Origin: Macrocystis pyrifera
Lineage: Eukaryota; Sar; Phaeophyceae; Laminariales; Laminariaceae
Length of the DNA: 64,000 nt
Assembly: GCA_031763025.1 (NCBI GenBank)
Contig: JASSKH010000005.1
Span: 8,429,514 to 8,493,513, forward strand
Direction: 5' to 3'
Part shown: piece by piece, positions 53,393 through 64,000 of the stretch
How positions within the stretch are numbered: position 1 is the first letter of the stretch
How the letters are laid out: every line of letters begins with the position of its first letter
Notes under the pieces: model-generated
Told to the model about the DNA's origin: nothing
Seen by the model: only the letters and a program-made list of their open reading frames with translations
The model's database searches: none
Made by a program: the position numbers and the translations under genes

Positions 53393-53658
53393 TGTTAAGT
53401 GTAAGGCAGTATGAACCTAGGAACCGACTACTGCTAGCAGGTTGATGCCTTTGGCTCTGTTCTGGTCACTCACACGAGGTGCTTGATGATGTTATAAGCT
53501 CCGGTATTATTCGTTGTTGTTTGCCTCGCCAGATGTCTTCTGAACGAAGGGGAGAGGCGGTCATCAGAAAAGCAGGTGATAACGCCTGCCAGGTATGATG
53601 AGGGAACGATTGCTACAAGCTATAACGCCGCAACAGGGGAGAGGGGAATACCGTAGCA
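53393..53658 (-). mobile_element. 5' LTR, family D
   Basis: 266 bp on the minus strand, TGCTACGGTATTCCCC to CTTAACA, with the same one-base spacing to the primer-binding site as at 1369-1371. Confidence 0.8.
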
Positions 53659-54010
53659 CCACCGCCAAAGACTCATCGATATGGATTGAGCGCCTTGTAC
53701 TGCAGACTGCAACAAGTGGAGCAAGAGAGTCGCGGCAGGATCCCCAAGACGAAGCCCGAGCACCGTCAAGAAGACGAGCCTCGTTTATGACACCTACCGT
53801 GCCTCCTCGCTCGGGTGAGAGAGTTCTGCCGTCCAAGACAACTAGGCGTGCCCGCTCCGCTGAGCGCGTGGCTAGCCAGGCCGTGGGTCTTGCAGCTTTT
53901 GTTCTGGGCCCAAGTCACCTGCCGCCAACTGGGCGACCCCGCTTCGCTGAGCGCGTAGCCAACTAGGCCGTGAATCTTGCAGCTTTTGCTCTGGATCCGA
54001 ACCCTCTGCC
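53659..54010 (+). pseudogene. Gag-like fragment
   Basis: Begins with a segment (about 53660-53710) similar to 21910-21960: SIWIERLVLQT versus MGIERLVQQT. A 'ccgcttcgctgagcgcgtggc' block then occurs twice, at about 53853 and 53940. Stops interrupt most frames. Confidence 0.45.
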
Positions 54011-54079
54011 TTCCAGCCTTTAGATCACGTCGGACAAGACTTGAAGCAGCGCTCTCCATGCTACCCAGCTGCACTCGGG

Positions 54080-54625
54080 CTAGGTGCGCTCTTTGCCATC
54101 GGGTCTACCTGGTTCTGGGCAAGACGAGGGACTGTTTGAGACTGATGTTCTGCCTCGTGTTCCATATTCCACTAGCAGACCCTACTCGTACTCGTATGAT
54201 GACCGCAAGCAAAATTCCGTTCGTGATTTGTTTCCCACGCCTCGTCCACAAGATAATACACTGGATTTCAGTATTGAGCCTGCCTTCCTTGCTGCTGTAG
54301 CCACCACAACGAAGATTCTGCCTGGAATTTCAGTGCTGATGCGAAATTTAATACTGCTGTTAGAGGAGCGATGCTTCCACTAGGCCTTTCGGTACCGGGG
54401 ACGTGGAAAAACCAACCACACTTGCTGTTAGTACATGTACGGACAGTGGAGACCGGTCAGACGACCGCCCTCACACCACGCTGCTTGCCTTTGGTCGATG
54501 CTCGCTCTCCCAGCGCTCGTAGCGCTCGCCGCATGGTACGCCATACTTCGTCCACCGTTGTACAAGTTGCTGCTGTTCTCACCGCTACTCCTGCGTTTGG
54601 TGACCCCGAGGCCCAATAGATACCG
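54080..54625 (+). pseudogene. Possible retroelement coding remnant
   Basis: One frame reads VRDLFPTPRPQDNTLDFSIE then FLAAVATTTKILPGI. A shift near 54340 is followed by SADAKFNTAVRGAMLPLGLS. It lies between gag-like segments and looks like coding sequence that decayed. Family not identified. Confidence 0.3.
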
Positions 54626-54774
54626 CCCCCCCCCCCCTGCCCCGACGTTTTTTTCACCCGTTCCCGACCCAGCATGTCAAGGTAAGAAGCTTCTAGCCCC
54701 GCCCGATTGACCAGCGAGTTGAGGATAGCAGGACGTCACGCTCTGCCGCGCACACTTGCTCTCAGTCAGGAGCG

Positions 54775-55552
54775 TTGACGCTCCCCCTTCCCACCCCCGC
54801 AACCCCGGAGGATGTCGTGGACCACGAGCTCCCCAACTCCGAGGACGCTAGGCTGGCGGCCGCGGAACCGGGGCTACAACCTCCTGCTCCCCAGGTCTCG
54901 TCGGACAGTTTTCGACATGCGGCCCTTATGCTCCCGGGAGCTTGAAATTCCCTCCCCACGCGGATCAGGAAGATCATCCTCAAATACTGGCCGGCTATCT
55001 CCGAGCACGTCGAGATCTCCACGGAGTACTCGGCGCTTGACCGAGTCGAGATGGTTGCGGCCGAGCGGGCCGTGGAGGAGGCCGAAACCTTCGGGGTTGC
55101 CTCGGCGAAGATCATGCGAAGCCGGGCGATCGCACTCAAAGAGGCACGGGATTGGCATCAGCTGCCATTGACGCCTCCCAGGAAGCCACGCTCTCCACCT
55201 CCCGCGCCAAGGGAGTCCTGAAGGTTTTCCGAGCGGCGACCACCAACCGGAGCCACCGGCCCGCCGAGGTCGGAGCTCGGGGATCTACCCCTCGTTCCGG
55301 CCGCGCCCACGGCGGGCCTACTGGCCACTCCAACCGTCCCCCTCTCGGCCCTTGGACCCCGCGCAGGCCACCCCCGCTTCCGATGTGCTTCTGCTCGCGT
55401 GGGCCTGGCGAGCACAGAGCCCACTCCGCTGCGCGCCGTGGTCCTGAAAAGGCGAGCCTTCCAGCCATCATATCCTGCTCCGCGCAGGAACTACAGGACA
55501 CGTCGTCCTACCGACTCCCCCCCCCGCTCGGGAACCGGGGGCGATCTGGGTA
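54775..55552 (+). pseudogene. Gag-like helical remnant
   Basis: One frame reads EDVVDHELPNSEDARLAAAE, then after a stop a charged helical stretch including AISEHVEISTEYSALDRVEM and AAERAVEEAETFGVASAKI. Another shift leads to DASQEATLSTSRAKGVLKVF. G/C-rich and adjacent to family-B internal sequence (55600). No polymerase motif. Confidence 0.4.
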
Positions 55553-55599
55553 AAAATTGACTACGCATACTGGAGCACAAGACCGTCTCGCTTTCTGTG

Positions 55600-56030
55600 C
55601 TGATCTTTCGCTTTTCCGTAGACACTTGCTCGCCCCACCCCCCTTGCGGATGGTATGGCGATGGCTTCCGTTGACGATTTATTCCTGTCCCTTACGGCTT
55701 GGCCTTCCTTTCTCCTTTTTTTGGGTACCTTGCCGGCTTCGTAACCTTGCCGTTCAGAGGTATGGGAGTGGGTTTTGAGGAGCCACATCTTCGACTACAT
55801 AAATGTTATAGCTCGTGGAATCGGGGTTTCCACGAATTTCCCATAATTCTGCATATGCGGCTCATCAGAGTGGGCTAGTGTTATGGTACGGATTTGAATG
55901 AGGCTGAAATGCCGTTAACTACCTGGGGTTCAGGTATTGGGATCGTATTTGTAGTACTTGGGAGGCGTATCTTTAGATGGAAAACCAGGGGTTTTTTCCG
56001 GCACAAGTCTTGCTCTCAATCTCTCATCGC
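55600..56030 (+). mobile_element. Family-B internal 3' end plus truncated 3' LTR
   Basis: 55600-55878 aligns with 23330-23599 and ends CAGAGTGGGCTAG. The LTR starts TGTTATGGTACGG at 55879 and is lost after about 150 bp. Confidence 0.8.
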
Positions 56031-57160
56031 CTATGTTGCATTGCCCACAAAAAAAAACTCATTTTGGCGAATTGTACAATAAAAAAAAATGCCTGGAAGC
56101 ACCTCTACTTCCGTTTTTTTTTTTTTTCGTCACCGATATTTGGTTATTCTGCTCTAACTAGCTCAAAACTTTTCCATTGATCCAATATTTGGCAAGTCAG
56201 ACATGGGCTCCTTGGTGCACTCCCGTGACGGTGGCAAAGCGGCAGCAGTTCCCGTGCCCTGCTTCCAGTCGGACCTCGTCGCTAAAGTTTGAAAATGGGC
56301 AAAAAATATGGTTCCAGGCGTTTGAATTTGATTTCCTTGTACTGGAGTCAAGTAGTAAGTATATTTTTTGTTGCTGTAGAAAAATATGCTCGTATCATAC
56401 TCGTACGTACGTACCAGTTTCCTTTGCAATTTTTTAGTAACGGTTTTTAAAATATGATACTGGGGTAAACAAGCCCGGCAGCGCAGAAGCCTAGAACATG
56501 CTCCGTCGCTCTGCCGCTGCTCTTCCCAAGGATACAGTAGCTGCTGCATTAGCAAAAGGCCAGCACGTACCACGTGTCTGCATATGCATCGGGACAGAAA
56601 GCGGAGTTCTTTAGCGTGTTTCAACTGTCGGCACAACAAGCGAGAGCAGGATGACCGTTTTGTGCATGTTTTTGGTGATTTTTTAGGCATCATTCTCAGG
56701 TCGACCGTGGCAGCTGGAGGTTCGATCCCTAATTTCGCAAGGCGGAAATGACATGACTGGCTGTATGTGAGCACGCACACGGGAATCTGGTCAATTTCGT
56801 CAAGGTTTTCGAGTCGGATCTCGGCCGTGAAAATGGTCCAATCGGGTGGAGCAATTGCCTCGACCGAAGCTGCCGTTTGCTTGAAGCTGCGATGAACCGA
56901 ATTTATCTAAGCCTAGGACGGCCAAGCGCCAACCAGCCACTCAACAGGCTCTATCATGACTTGATTGAGTTCCTCTGAGCGTCCTGTGCCATTTGGGGCC
57001 TTCAGTGGGCAGCACGGTGACCGTGAAGAGTGCTGAGTGCCTCAAAAGACCCTCTGTGGGGCTGATCTCTGCCAAACCCCGGTGTCAATAATATTCGCAT
57101 TTTTTGATTGCACCTAAAAAAACCATTTTGTGGGAAATGCAACACAGACAGGCAGGTGCG
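56031..57160. other. No gene recognised
   Basis: A 205-codon minus-strand frame (56163-56780) has no recognisable domain and no supporting splice context. Not called. Confidence 0.35.
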
Positions 57161-57283
57161 TCACGAAAGGAATTTTAGCGTTGCTCTTCCTCTGTCTCTG
57201 AGGAAATAACGCACGTGAGTCCCAGCGAGTACTCGCTCAATAGGCAAACCTAACAAGGGATACAAAGTGTCCCGACGTTGAAC
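57161..57283 (+). repeat. LTR family B, 3' half only
   Basis: 'cttcctctgtctctgagg' through 'ctcgctcaataggcaaacc' to 'gtgtcccgacgttgaac' matches the second half of other family-B LTRs. Confidence 0.75.
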
Positions 57284-57624
57284 TTACCATTTTCTTCGTG
57301 CCTCGTACCCGGTACGTTGGCATTTCACTCACTTTGAACTTGCGATTATTTTTGTTTTGGTTTTTCTCTCTCGCAGTCTTTTTCTTTGACCACCTAATAA
57401 AACTAATGAGAATCTCTCTACGAGTAGAATATGGAATCAGGGCGGACACTGGGTGTACCGATGTAGTTGGGTAGAAATAAAATAACGATTTAATGCGACA
57501 CACACTCTCTCGCGTATATTACACCAGTACCAGGTTGAAGACGAGCGCTGCAACTATACTTCTTCTGCTATATACTACTCACTACTACTTTACTAATAAA
57601 CCACCAGGTACCAGTAGGTGCTAC

Positions 57625-59440
<1,816 letters not shown>

Positions 59441-59451
59441 GGCATATAGTA

Positions 59452-59556
59452 TTACGGAGGACCGTAGTAAATAGGACCTACGGGACATACAAAAACCTAT
59501 ATATTTACCTATTTTTACTAACAATATTGGGTCCTATTTACTGTGGCCCCCCGTAA
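59452..59556. mobile_element. Mariner-type MITE, copy 4
   Basis: 105 bp. TTACGGAGGACCGTAGTAAA at the left and TACTGTGGCCCCCCGTAA at the right, with TA on both sides (59450-59451 and 59557-59558). It lies 42 bp upstream of a hAT-like MITE. Confidence 0.85.
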
Positions 59557-59598
59557 TAGTACGAGTTTTTTCTCTGGTATCTGCTCATACAGCGGTCG

Positions 59599-59855
59599 TA
59601 GGGCTGGGCACTGGCTGACTCGCCAAAATCAGTCAGTGTATTGGATTGTAGCAGTATACTGTCTCTCCTCTCTCCTCTCTCCTCCCCAAACGCATTTTCA
59701 GGCAGTAGTGGGTTTCCGTACTTTTAGTTGTAGTTTGGCGTGTCTCTTGGGCGTAATTAACATAAAACTACTGGCGAAGTCACTGAACATACTGGCGAGG
59801 TCAATCAGTAGATTACTACTGCCAGTACATACTGCTGTGTCAGTGTCCAGCCCTA
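59599..59855. mobile_element. hAT-like MITE, copy 2
   Basis: 257 bp. TAGGGCTGGGCACTGGCTGA at the left and GTGTCCAGCCCTA at the right. Interior aligned with 10581-10834 ('cagtatactgtctc', 'gggtttccgtac', 'cagtagatt'). No target-site duplication is evident, so this copy is older or rearranged. Confidence 0.8.
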
Positions 59856-62160
59856 CTGATATCCTATGCCTGGAATACTCGAGGTGTTGACATCATGTGT
59901 AGCCGTGGCACAGCAGCGCGTATACCTGAGGCAATTTCTGTTGGGGAGTTATCTTGAAATTCCTGGAAGTTTCTGCCAAGTACTAACAGCACCAATCAAG
60001 TACGTACCAGTTACGAGTTTTGTAGGGGTCTTGCGGGGATAAACGTCGGTGATTGGCGCCACGATCGCGCCGCCGTCGTCAGACGACGTGAGAGGTGGCG
60101 CGCGCGAGGAAGATGAAGACCTCTGTTGCAGCTCGCAAGCTCAGACAACCGACGCAGCAGAGGGCGGCCCCGACACCAACCATGCTGGTGTGGCGGTGTC
60201 CCCCCTGTAGTGTGTGCGATGTTTTGTGTCTCGGAGTCTACGCCCTGTCTCTGTGACGGGGTAGAAAGTCGGGGCCTGCGCAGTCTGCCGTCCCTTTACG
60301 CGTGTACCCTCATTCGCCCAGAGGCCAGAGACACAGGCTTTTGAGTGCGTGCGCGTAGCCAGACCACATCAACACCTGCACCTGCACCAGACTACAATAC
60401 CAGCGGCTTCAGCTTCGTCTACGTGGATCCGAGTTCTGGCCCTTGCCTGCAGCAGCGGACAAGCCCCGTGCTTGCAGTGGCTAGGACTTCTTTGCCGTCA
60501 AATTCAAATTTCAAAACAGCAGCAGTGCTGCAGCGATATATTTCCATTACCACCCTGTCGGGAAAAGTGTTTCGCAAGAGAGTTTTGATAATCGTGTTAA
60601 TGCCCAAACAGTCGTTCTATTTCCGGACATGGTGGTGGCGGCAGCACCACCACTTTGTCCTAAAATGTACGAAATTGTCGGTACTGATATTAATACCCAA
60701 GCGGTTCTTACATTGTCGGACATGGTGATATCGTTCAAGTGAAAAACTCAAAACCGATTCTAAAACCAATTTGAACGAACCTCTCCCCGAGGAAAACATC
60801 CCGATAAGTTGATGCCTTCGAAAATGTTACCCGGGTATGTGATCGGAGTCCGGGTATGTAGGGACCGTTTGGTTGTTCTTGTTGTCAAGGTATCCTTACA
60901 TTTCCGAACAGAGTGGTGCGTATTTTTTGTACCAGGTATATACATACTGCTGCTGCTGTACAAGCATATCAAACCAAGCAGTACATACATATCATACCAG
61001 GTACAAGGTAAATACTATATAGTGGTATACTATTGAATACCAGGTAGTAGAGAGAGTACATACAGTATATATATCATATATATGTATGTATCATACCAGG
61101 TAGTGCTGCACTAAGCAAGTTTGACTACGTACGGTGGGCGATGGGTCGGCGGTAGACCAGACTTGTCACCCTTGCTAGTGGATGGGCTTCGACACTCGAG
61201 TAGTCGTTACCGGCACAGCTTTATGTTGTATGTATACCACCAGGTGTACAGCAGGCATGGGGGCTGTAGTCCCGCATGAGGCAATCTGTGTCCTCGGTTT
61301 GGGCGTGGGGACATTAATTATCGTGCCCCGGGGGGGGTTGTGCGGCGTTTCAATGCTCTCAGGGGTGAGCGACGAAAATGATCTCAGAGTGACCCCACCC
61401 GCGGGGACTGAATGATCTTGAAGGGTTGCAGTGATCTGGAGGCGGTACGACTCAGGGGATAGGGAATATAACCTACTGCTGTAGTATTTATGTACTTACG
61501 CAGGACTCTTTTCTGAGCCTTGCTTGCGCTTGCCCCGTCGCCGTAGGTGCGAGAGCGCGAGTTTTCGAAATTCGATCAAAATCGACGAGCAGGAGTGGGA
61601 ATTACTGAAACCCTCTTCGCGATAAAACGGAAGGCACGTATGGTACGATATTATATCATGCATGTACCAGGTATGTATTGCGGGAGGGAGTAGAAGGGAC
61701 GGCACCGGTGACCACGAGAGCCTGTCTAGCCGGCCCAGAAGGTCGCTGAACGTAAAACTAACGTATCGTGTGATATCACATCATAACATGTCATATCACA
61801 TTATGTCGTATCATATCCCACGAGTGGACGCTGGAAGTAAAAATGACGATAAAAAAACAAACAGAACAAAACAAAAGTAGTCCCGTCGCAGACAAGCCTA
61901 TATGCTCGTGCAGACAGCATCACTGTTGTAGTACAGCGTCATTACGCAGCTCTTCTCTACATGTACCTCGCAACACGAAATATATATTAAAAAAAATTAC
62001 CCTCCGACAAGCTTTTTTCAAGTTGATTTTCGCGGCAACGACAACGGAGGGAGAGAGAGAGAGAGAATGTTTGCCTTGAACGTTCCCTCGTATTTCCGTC
62101 GGGAGTGGTACTTGGACAGGCACGTGTATGGGGGCCTCGGTAGAGCATTGCACGACCCGT
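59856..62160. other. No gene recognised; TACCAGGTA-rich
   Basis: Noncoding as far as I can see. Five TACCAGGTA motifs lie between 60930 and 61673. A 'tatcacat'-type short tandem region lies at about 61770-61820. Confidence 0.4.
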
Positions 62161-62168
62161 TGTCCTTG

Positions 62169-62232
62169 CCGAACTGCGCAGCTCCAACGGAACTGCGCAG
62201 CTTCAACGGAACTGCGCAGCTTCAACGGAAAA
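62169..62232 (+). repeat. 20-bp tandem repeat, three copies
   Basis: Three adjacent units of AACTGCGCAGCTTCAACGG type. Confidence 0.85.
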
Positions 62233-62264
62233 CTGGTAGAACAAAATTTGCCTTCCGTTCGTTC

Positions 62265-62370
62265 TTCTAGTCAATCAATCAACCAACCAAGCAGCCAGTC
62301 GTGGATCAATCAGTCAGAGTCAATCAAATCAACCAAGCAACCAGTCGATCATCCTATCAACCACAATAAA
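62265..62370 (+). repeat. CAATCAAT-type simple repeat
   Basis: Imperfect tcaatcaaccaa units. A second block lies at 62683-62845. Confidence 0.7.
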
Positions 62371-62514
62371 AAATAAAAAATAACCGTTAAATTGATTATT
62401 CTTTTTTGTTTTGTTTGTTTGTTGGTTGTTGTTTTTTTCTTCGTATCTCCTATCGCACGGCGGCTGTCGCCTATGTGAAGAGGGAGGGGGGAGGGGAAAC
62501 TCTCTCTCTTGGAT

Positions 62515-62531
62515 CCCCCCCCCCCCCCCCC
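62515..62531 (+). repeat. Poly-C tract, 17 bp
   Basis: Uninterrupted C run just upstream of the family-S fragment. Confidence 0.85.
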
Positions 62532-62567
62532 GCCGTCTGCTATCGCGCTCCGGAAATGTATTGCCAC

Positions 62568-62655
62568 AGAAAACCTTGACACATGGCGTCGTCGGCAGGA
62601 CTTGGTTTTTCAAATACTGGTGAGGTCGCTGGTTCGATCTTCACCCTCTCCGTCC
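62568..62655 (+). mobile_element. Family S element fragment with primer-binding site
   Basis: LTR end CCTTGACACA followed by a perfect TGGCGTCGTCGGCAGGAC (62583-62600), then GGTTCGATC as in the family-S interior. Confidence 0.7.
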
Positions 62656-62682
62656 GTCTCTACCGTCCGCATTTAATAAATT

Positions 62683-62845
62683 CATTCAATCAATCACTCA
62701 ATCAATAAAAAAAAAATCAACCCTTCAACCTATCACTCCACCACTGCATCAACTATCGATCAATCGATGGAACAATCGAAATCACTCAATCAACCAGTCA
62801 ACCAATCAATCGATGATGAGTCGATTAATCAGTCGAATTGATATG
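62683..62845 (+). repeat. CAAT/ATCA simple repeat
   Basis: Dense tcaatcaat units with interspersed tcgat. Confidence 0.7.
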
Positions 62846-63212
62846 CCAGCTTCGACGCCGAAATGGTAGGTAGTCCACACTGCAGTAACTCCTCCTTACA
62901 TCTCCACCCCAAGAAAAATTCTAGAAAATTCCAAGGAAAATCCCAGTCGGTCGGGGTTAGGGTTAATGGTTAATGGTAAAGACAACTGTTAGGCTTGTTT
63001 GGAAAGCTGGCCAAGGTTTGGGCTACCCTCGTCGATGCATTGAATCAATCGAAGCCTATAGAGGGATCAGGGCGGTCGTACGTACGCCACGAGCGTCTCC
63101 ACTGAACCGGTAGAACCTGTTGTTTGTGGTTTGAAGGTGCTTGATTTTTTCTTGATTCTGGTGTTAAAAACCGAGACCAGGCCGCCAACTCGCTGCTTTC
63201 ACGATAGAGTAA

Positions 63213-63395
63213 CCCCCCCCCCCCCCCCCCCCCCCGCCCGCGCGCGCCTGTAGCGCTTCGCGCGCTTGGTGCAAGTAATGTCTGTCTGGTCGGTGAAAAC
63301 CCGATGTGCTCTGTCCCGGCGTTGTGGGGACGATGCGAGGGGTCTGTGGTCATACTCCTACGGCCATGCCTGACATGAGGACACCCTCCCCCCCC
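63213..63395 (+). repeat. Unit A repeat, 5'-truncated, poly-C on both sides
   Basis: A 23-bp C run, then 'gcgcttcgcgcgcttggtgc' through 'ggtcggtgaaaacccga' and 'ggtcatactcctacgg' to ATGAGGACACC plus C-rich sequence. Confidence 0.8.
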
Positions 63396-63424
63396 CCCAA
63401 AAAAAAAACGCCTGCCCTCCCATA

Positions 63425-63712
63425 TGGAGAATTTCGAGACAACGTATAGTAGCGCGAGAAAATGGTCGCCATCCTAGGAGGTGGATGGTGGCCACAGGCT
63501 GCGAAGAAAGGAAGGGGGATAAAGATTAACAAAAAAAACTTATTTGTAACATATAGAAGAACGTAACCAGCGCCCAAAAGTTGGAGGCGTTTCTATTAGG
63601 GAGTAGTGGGAAAGGTGCTCCGTCTTGAAAGGGATTTATGCGCGCTCAAATGACTAAGGCAGGCAACAAAGGAGTATGCCCCCGTCCCCCGTCCCCCGTC
63701 CCCTTGCCTGAA
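63425..63712 (+). mobile_element. LINE 3'-end fragment
   Basis: Homologous to about 16605-16860: 'cgagaaaatggtcgcc', 'gatggtggccacaggctg', 'ttggaggcgtttctattagg' and 'ggtgctccgtctt'. It ends AGGAGTATGCCCCC and a C-rich tail. Confidence 0.8.
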
Positions 63713-64000
63713 ACACCACCTACCACCCCTCCCCAAAACGTGTGCCTCTTTTTCAAGGCAACTCAACGGGAGAACGGGTCTCCCCTCCGTCTCATGTAGC
63801 AAACCCGCAGCTTTTGACATCGCTCGGAGAGCACTGTCCACAAGCCCCGCTACGGATGCCCCCTCCGAGGCAGATTGGGACGCCGCCTTCTCCCTGGGTG
63901 GTGGAGGGGTGGGGGGGGGTAGCGCCGACTTCGTTCGTGGCCAGCCCGTGGAATCCGAAGGCGCGGAGGAGCGGGGCGCTAGCGATGAAGGTCGGTGTCG
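63713..64000. other. Open frame at window edge, unassigned
   Basis: A plus-strand frame without stops reads KPAAFDIARRALSTSPATDA then PSEADWDAAFSLGG and continues to the edge. It could be a partial gag-like or host exon. No start or domain is visible. Confidence 0.25.

Noticed and set aside
54435..54710. 91-codon frame with a hydrophobic stretch, possible membrane protein
   Set aside because: It overlaps another frame that fits the surrounding retroelement remnant better, and it has no homologous copy or splice signals.
56163..56780. 205-codon minus-strand open frame
   Set aside because: No recognisable motif; residues are consistent with random composition and no related copy is seen.

Overview
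This window is eukaryotic, intron-rich and dominated by transposable elements. I find one well-supported host gene model, made of short exons separated by kilobase introns. There are no operons and no tRNA or rRNA genes. The mix of Ty3/gypsy-type LTR retrotransposons, LINE-like reverse transcriptase remnants, long introns, CAG/CTG and poly-C tracts and a Gly-Ser-rich secreted protein resembles photosynthetic stramenopile genomes, above all brown algae such as Ectocarpus. That assignment comes from memory of such elements and is tentative.

Layout. 1-4.5 kb: a gypsy LTR beside an integrase fragment, a complete 925-bp miniature LTR element with a target-site duplication, and a very small (about 350 bp) LTR element. 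5-14 kb: copies of a C-tailed interspersed repeat (here 'unit A'), including a tandem array on the minus strand, a hAT-like MITE with a perfect 8-bp duplication, and about 500-bp LTRs. 14.3-17.5 kb: a mariner-type MITE, then a broken LINE reverse transcriptase ending in poly-C, alternating with unit A copies. 18-25.6 kb: more LTR elements, including a second tiny LTR element with a 4-bp duplication and a non-autonomous gypsy element with gag, protease and integrase remnants; then a 600-bp inverted repeat and an interstitial telomere-like block.

27.4-44.7 kb: five candidate plus-strand exons of one cysteine-rich secreted protein. The first four join with matching phases; the last carries a long Gly-Ser tract and a 12-cysteine C-terminal domain, and it enters in a phase no strong donor upstream supplies. 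MITEs and hairpin repeats lie in its introns. 44.7-49 kb: homopolymers, a 27-bp minisatellite and an ACT microsatellite. 49-57.3 kb: another LINE-like remnant and several nested LTR/gag remnants. 57.3-64 kb: simple repeats, a mariner MITE, a second hAT MITE and, at the end, unit A and LINE 3' fragments again.

How the elements work together. The B, D and G LTR families and the tiny elements carry the same or nearly the same primer-binding site, TGGCGTCGTCGGCAGGAC, which fits the 3' end of a serine tRNA; H carries a degraded version. B, D, G and H also share the polypurine context CAGRGTGGGCTA(G/A) before the 3' LTR. They therefore look like one lineage of mostly non-autonomous elements moved by shared gypsy machinery. 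The LINE and unit A both end in a GAGTAC-like motif plus poly-C, which suggests a LINE/SINE-type pair with C tails.
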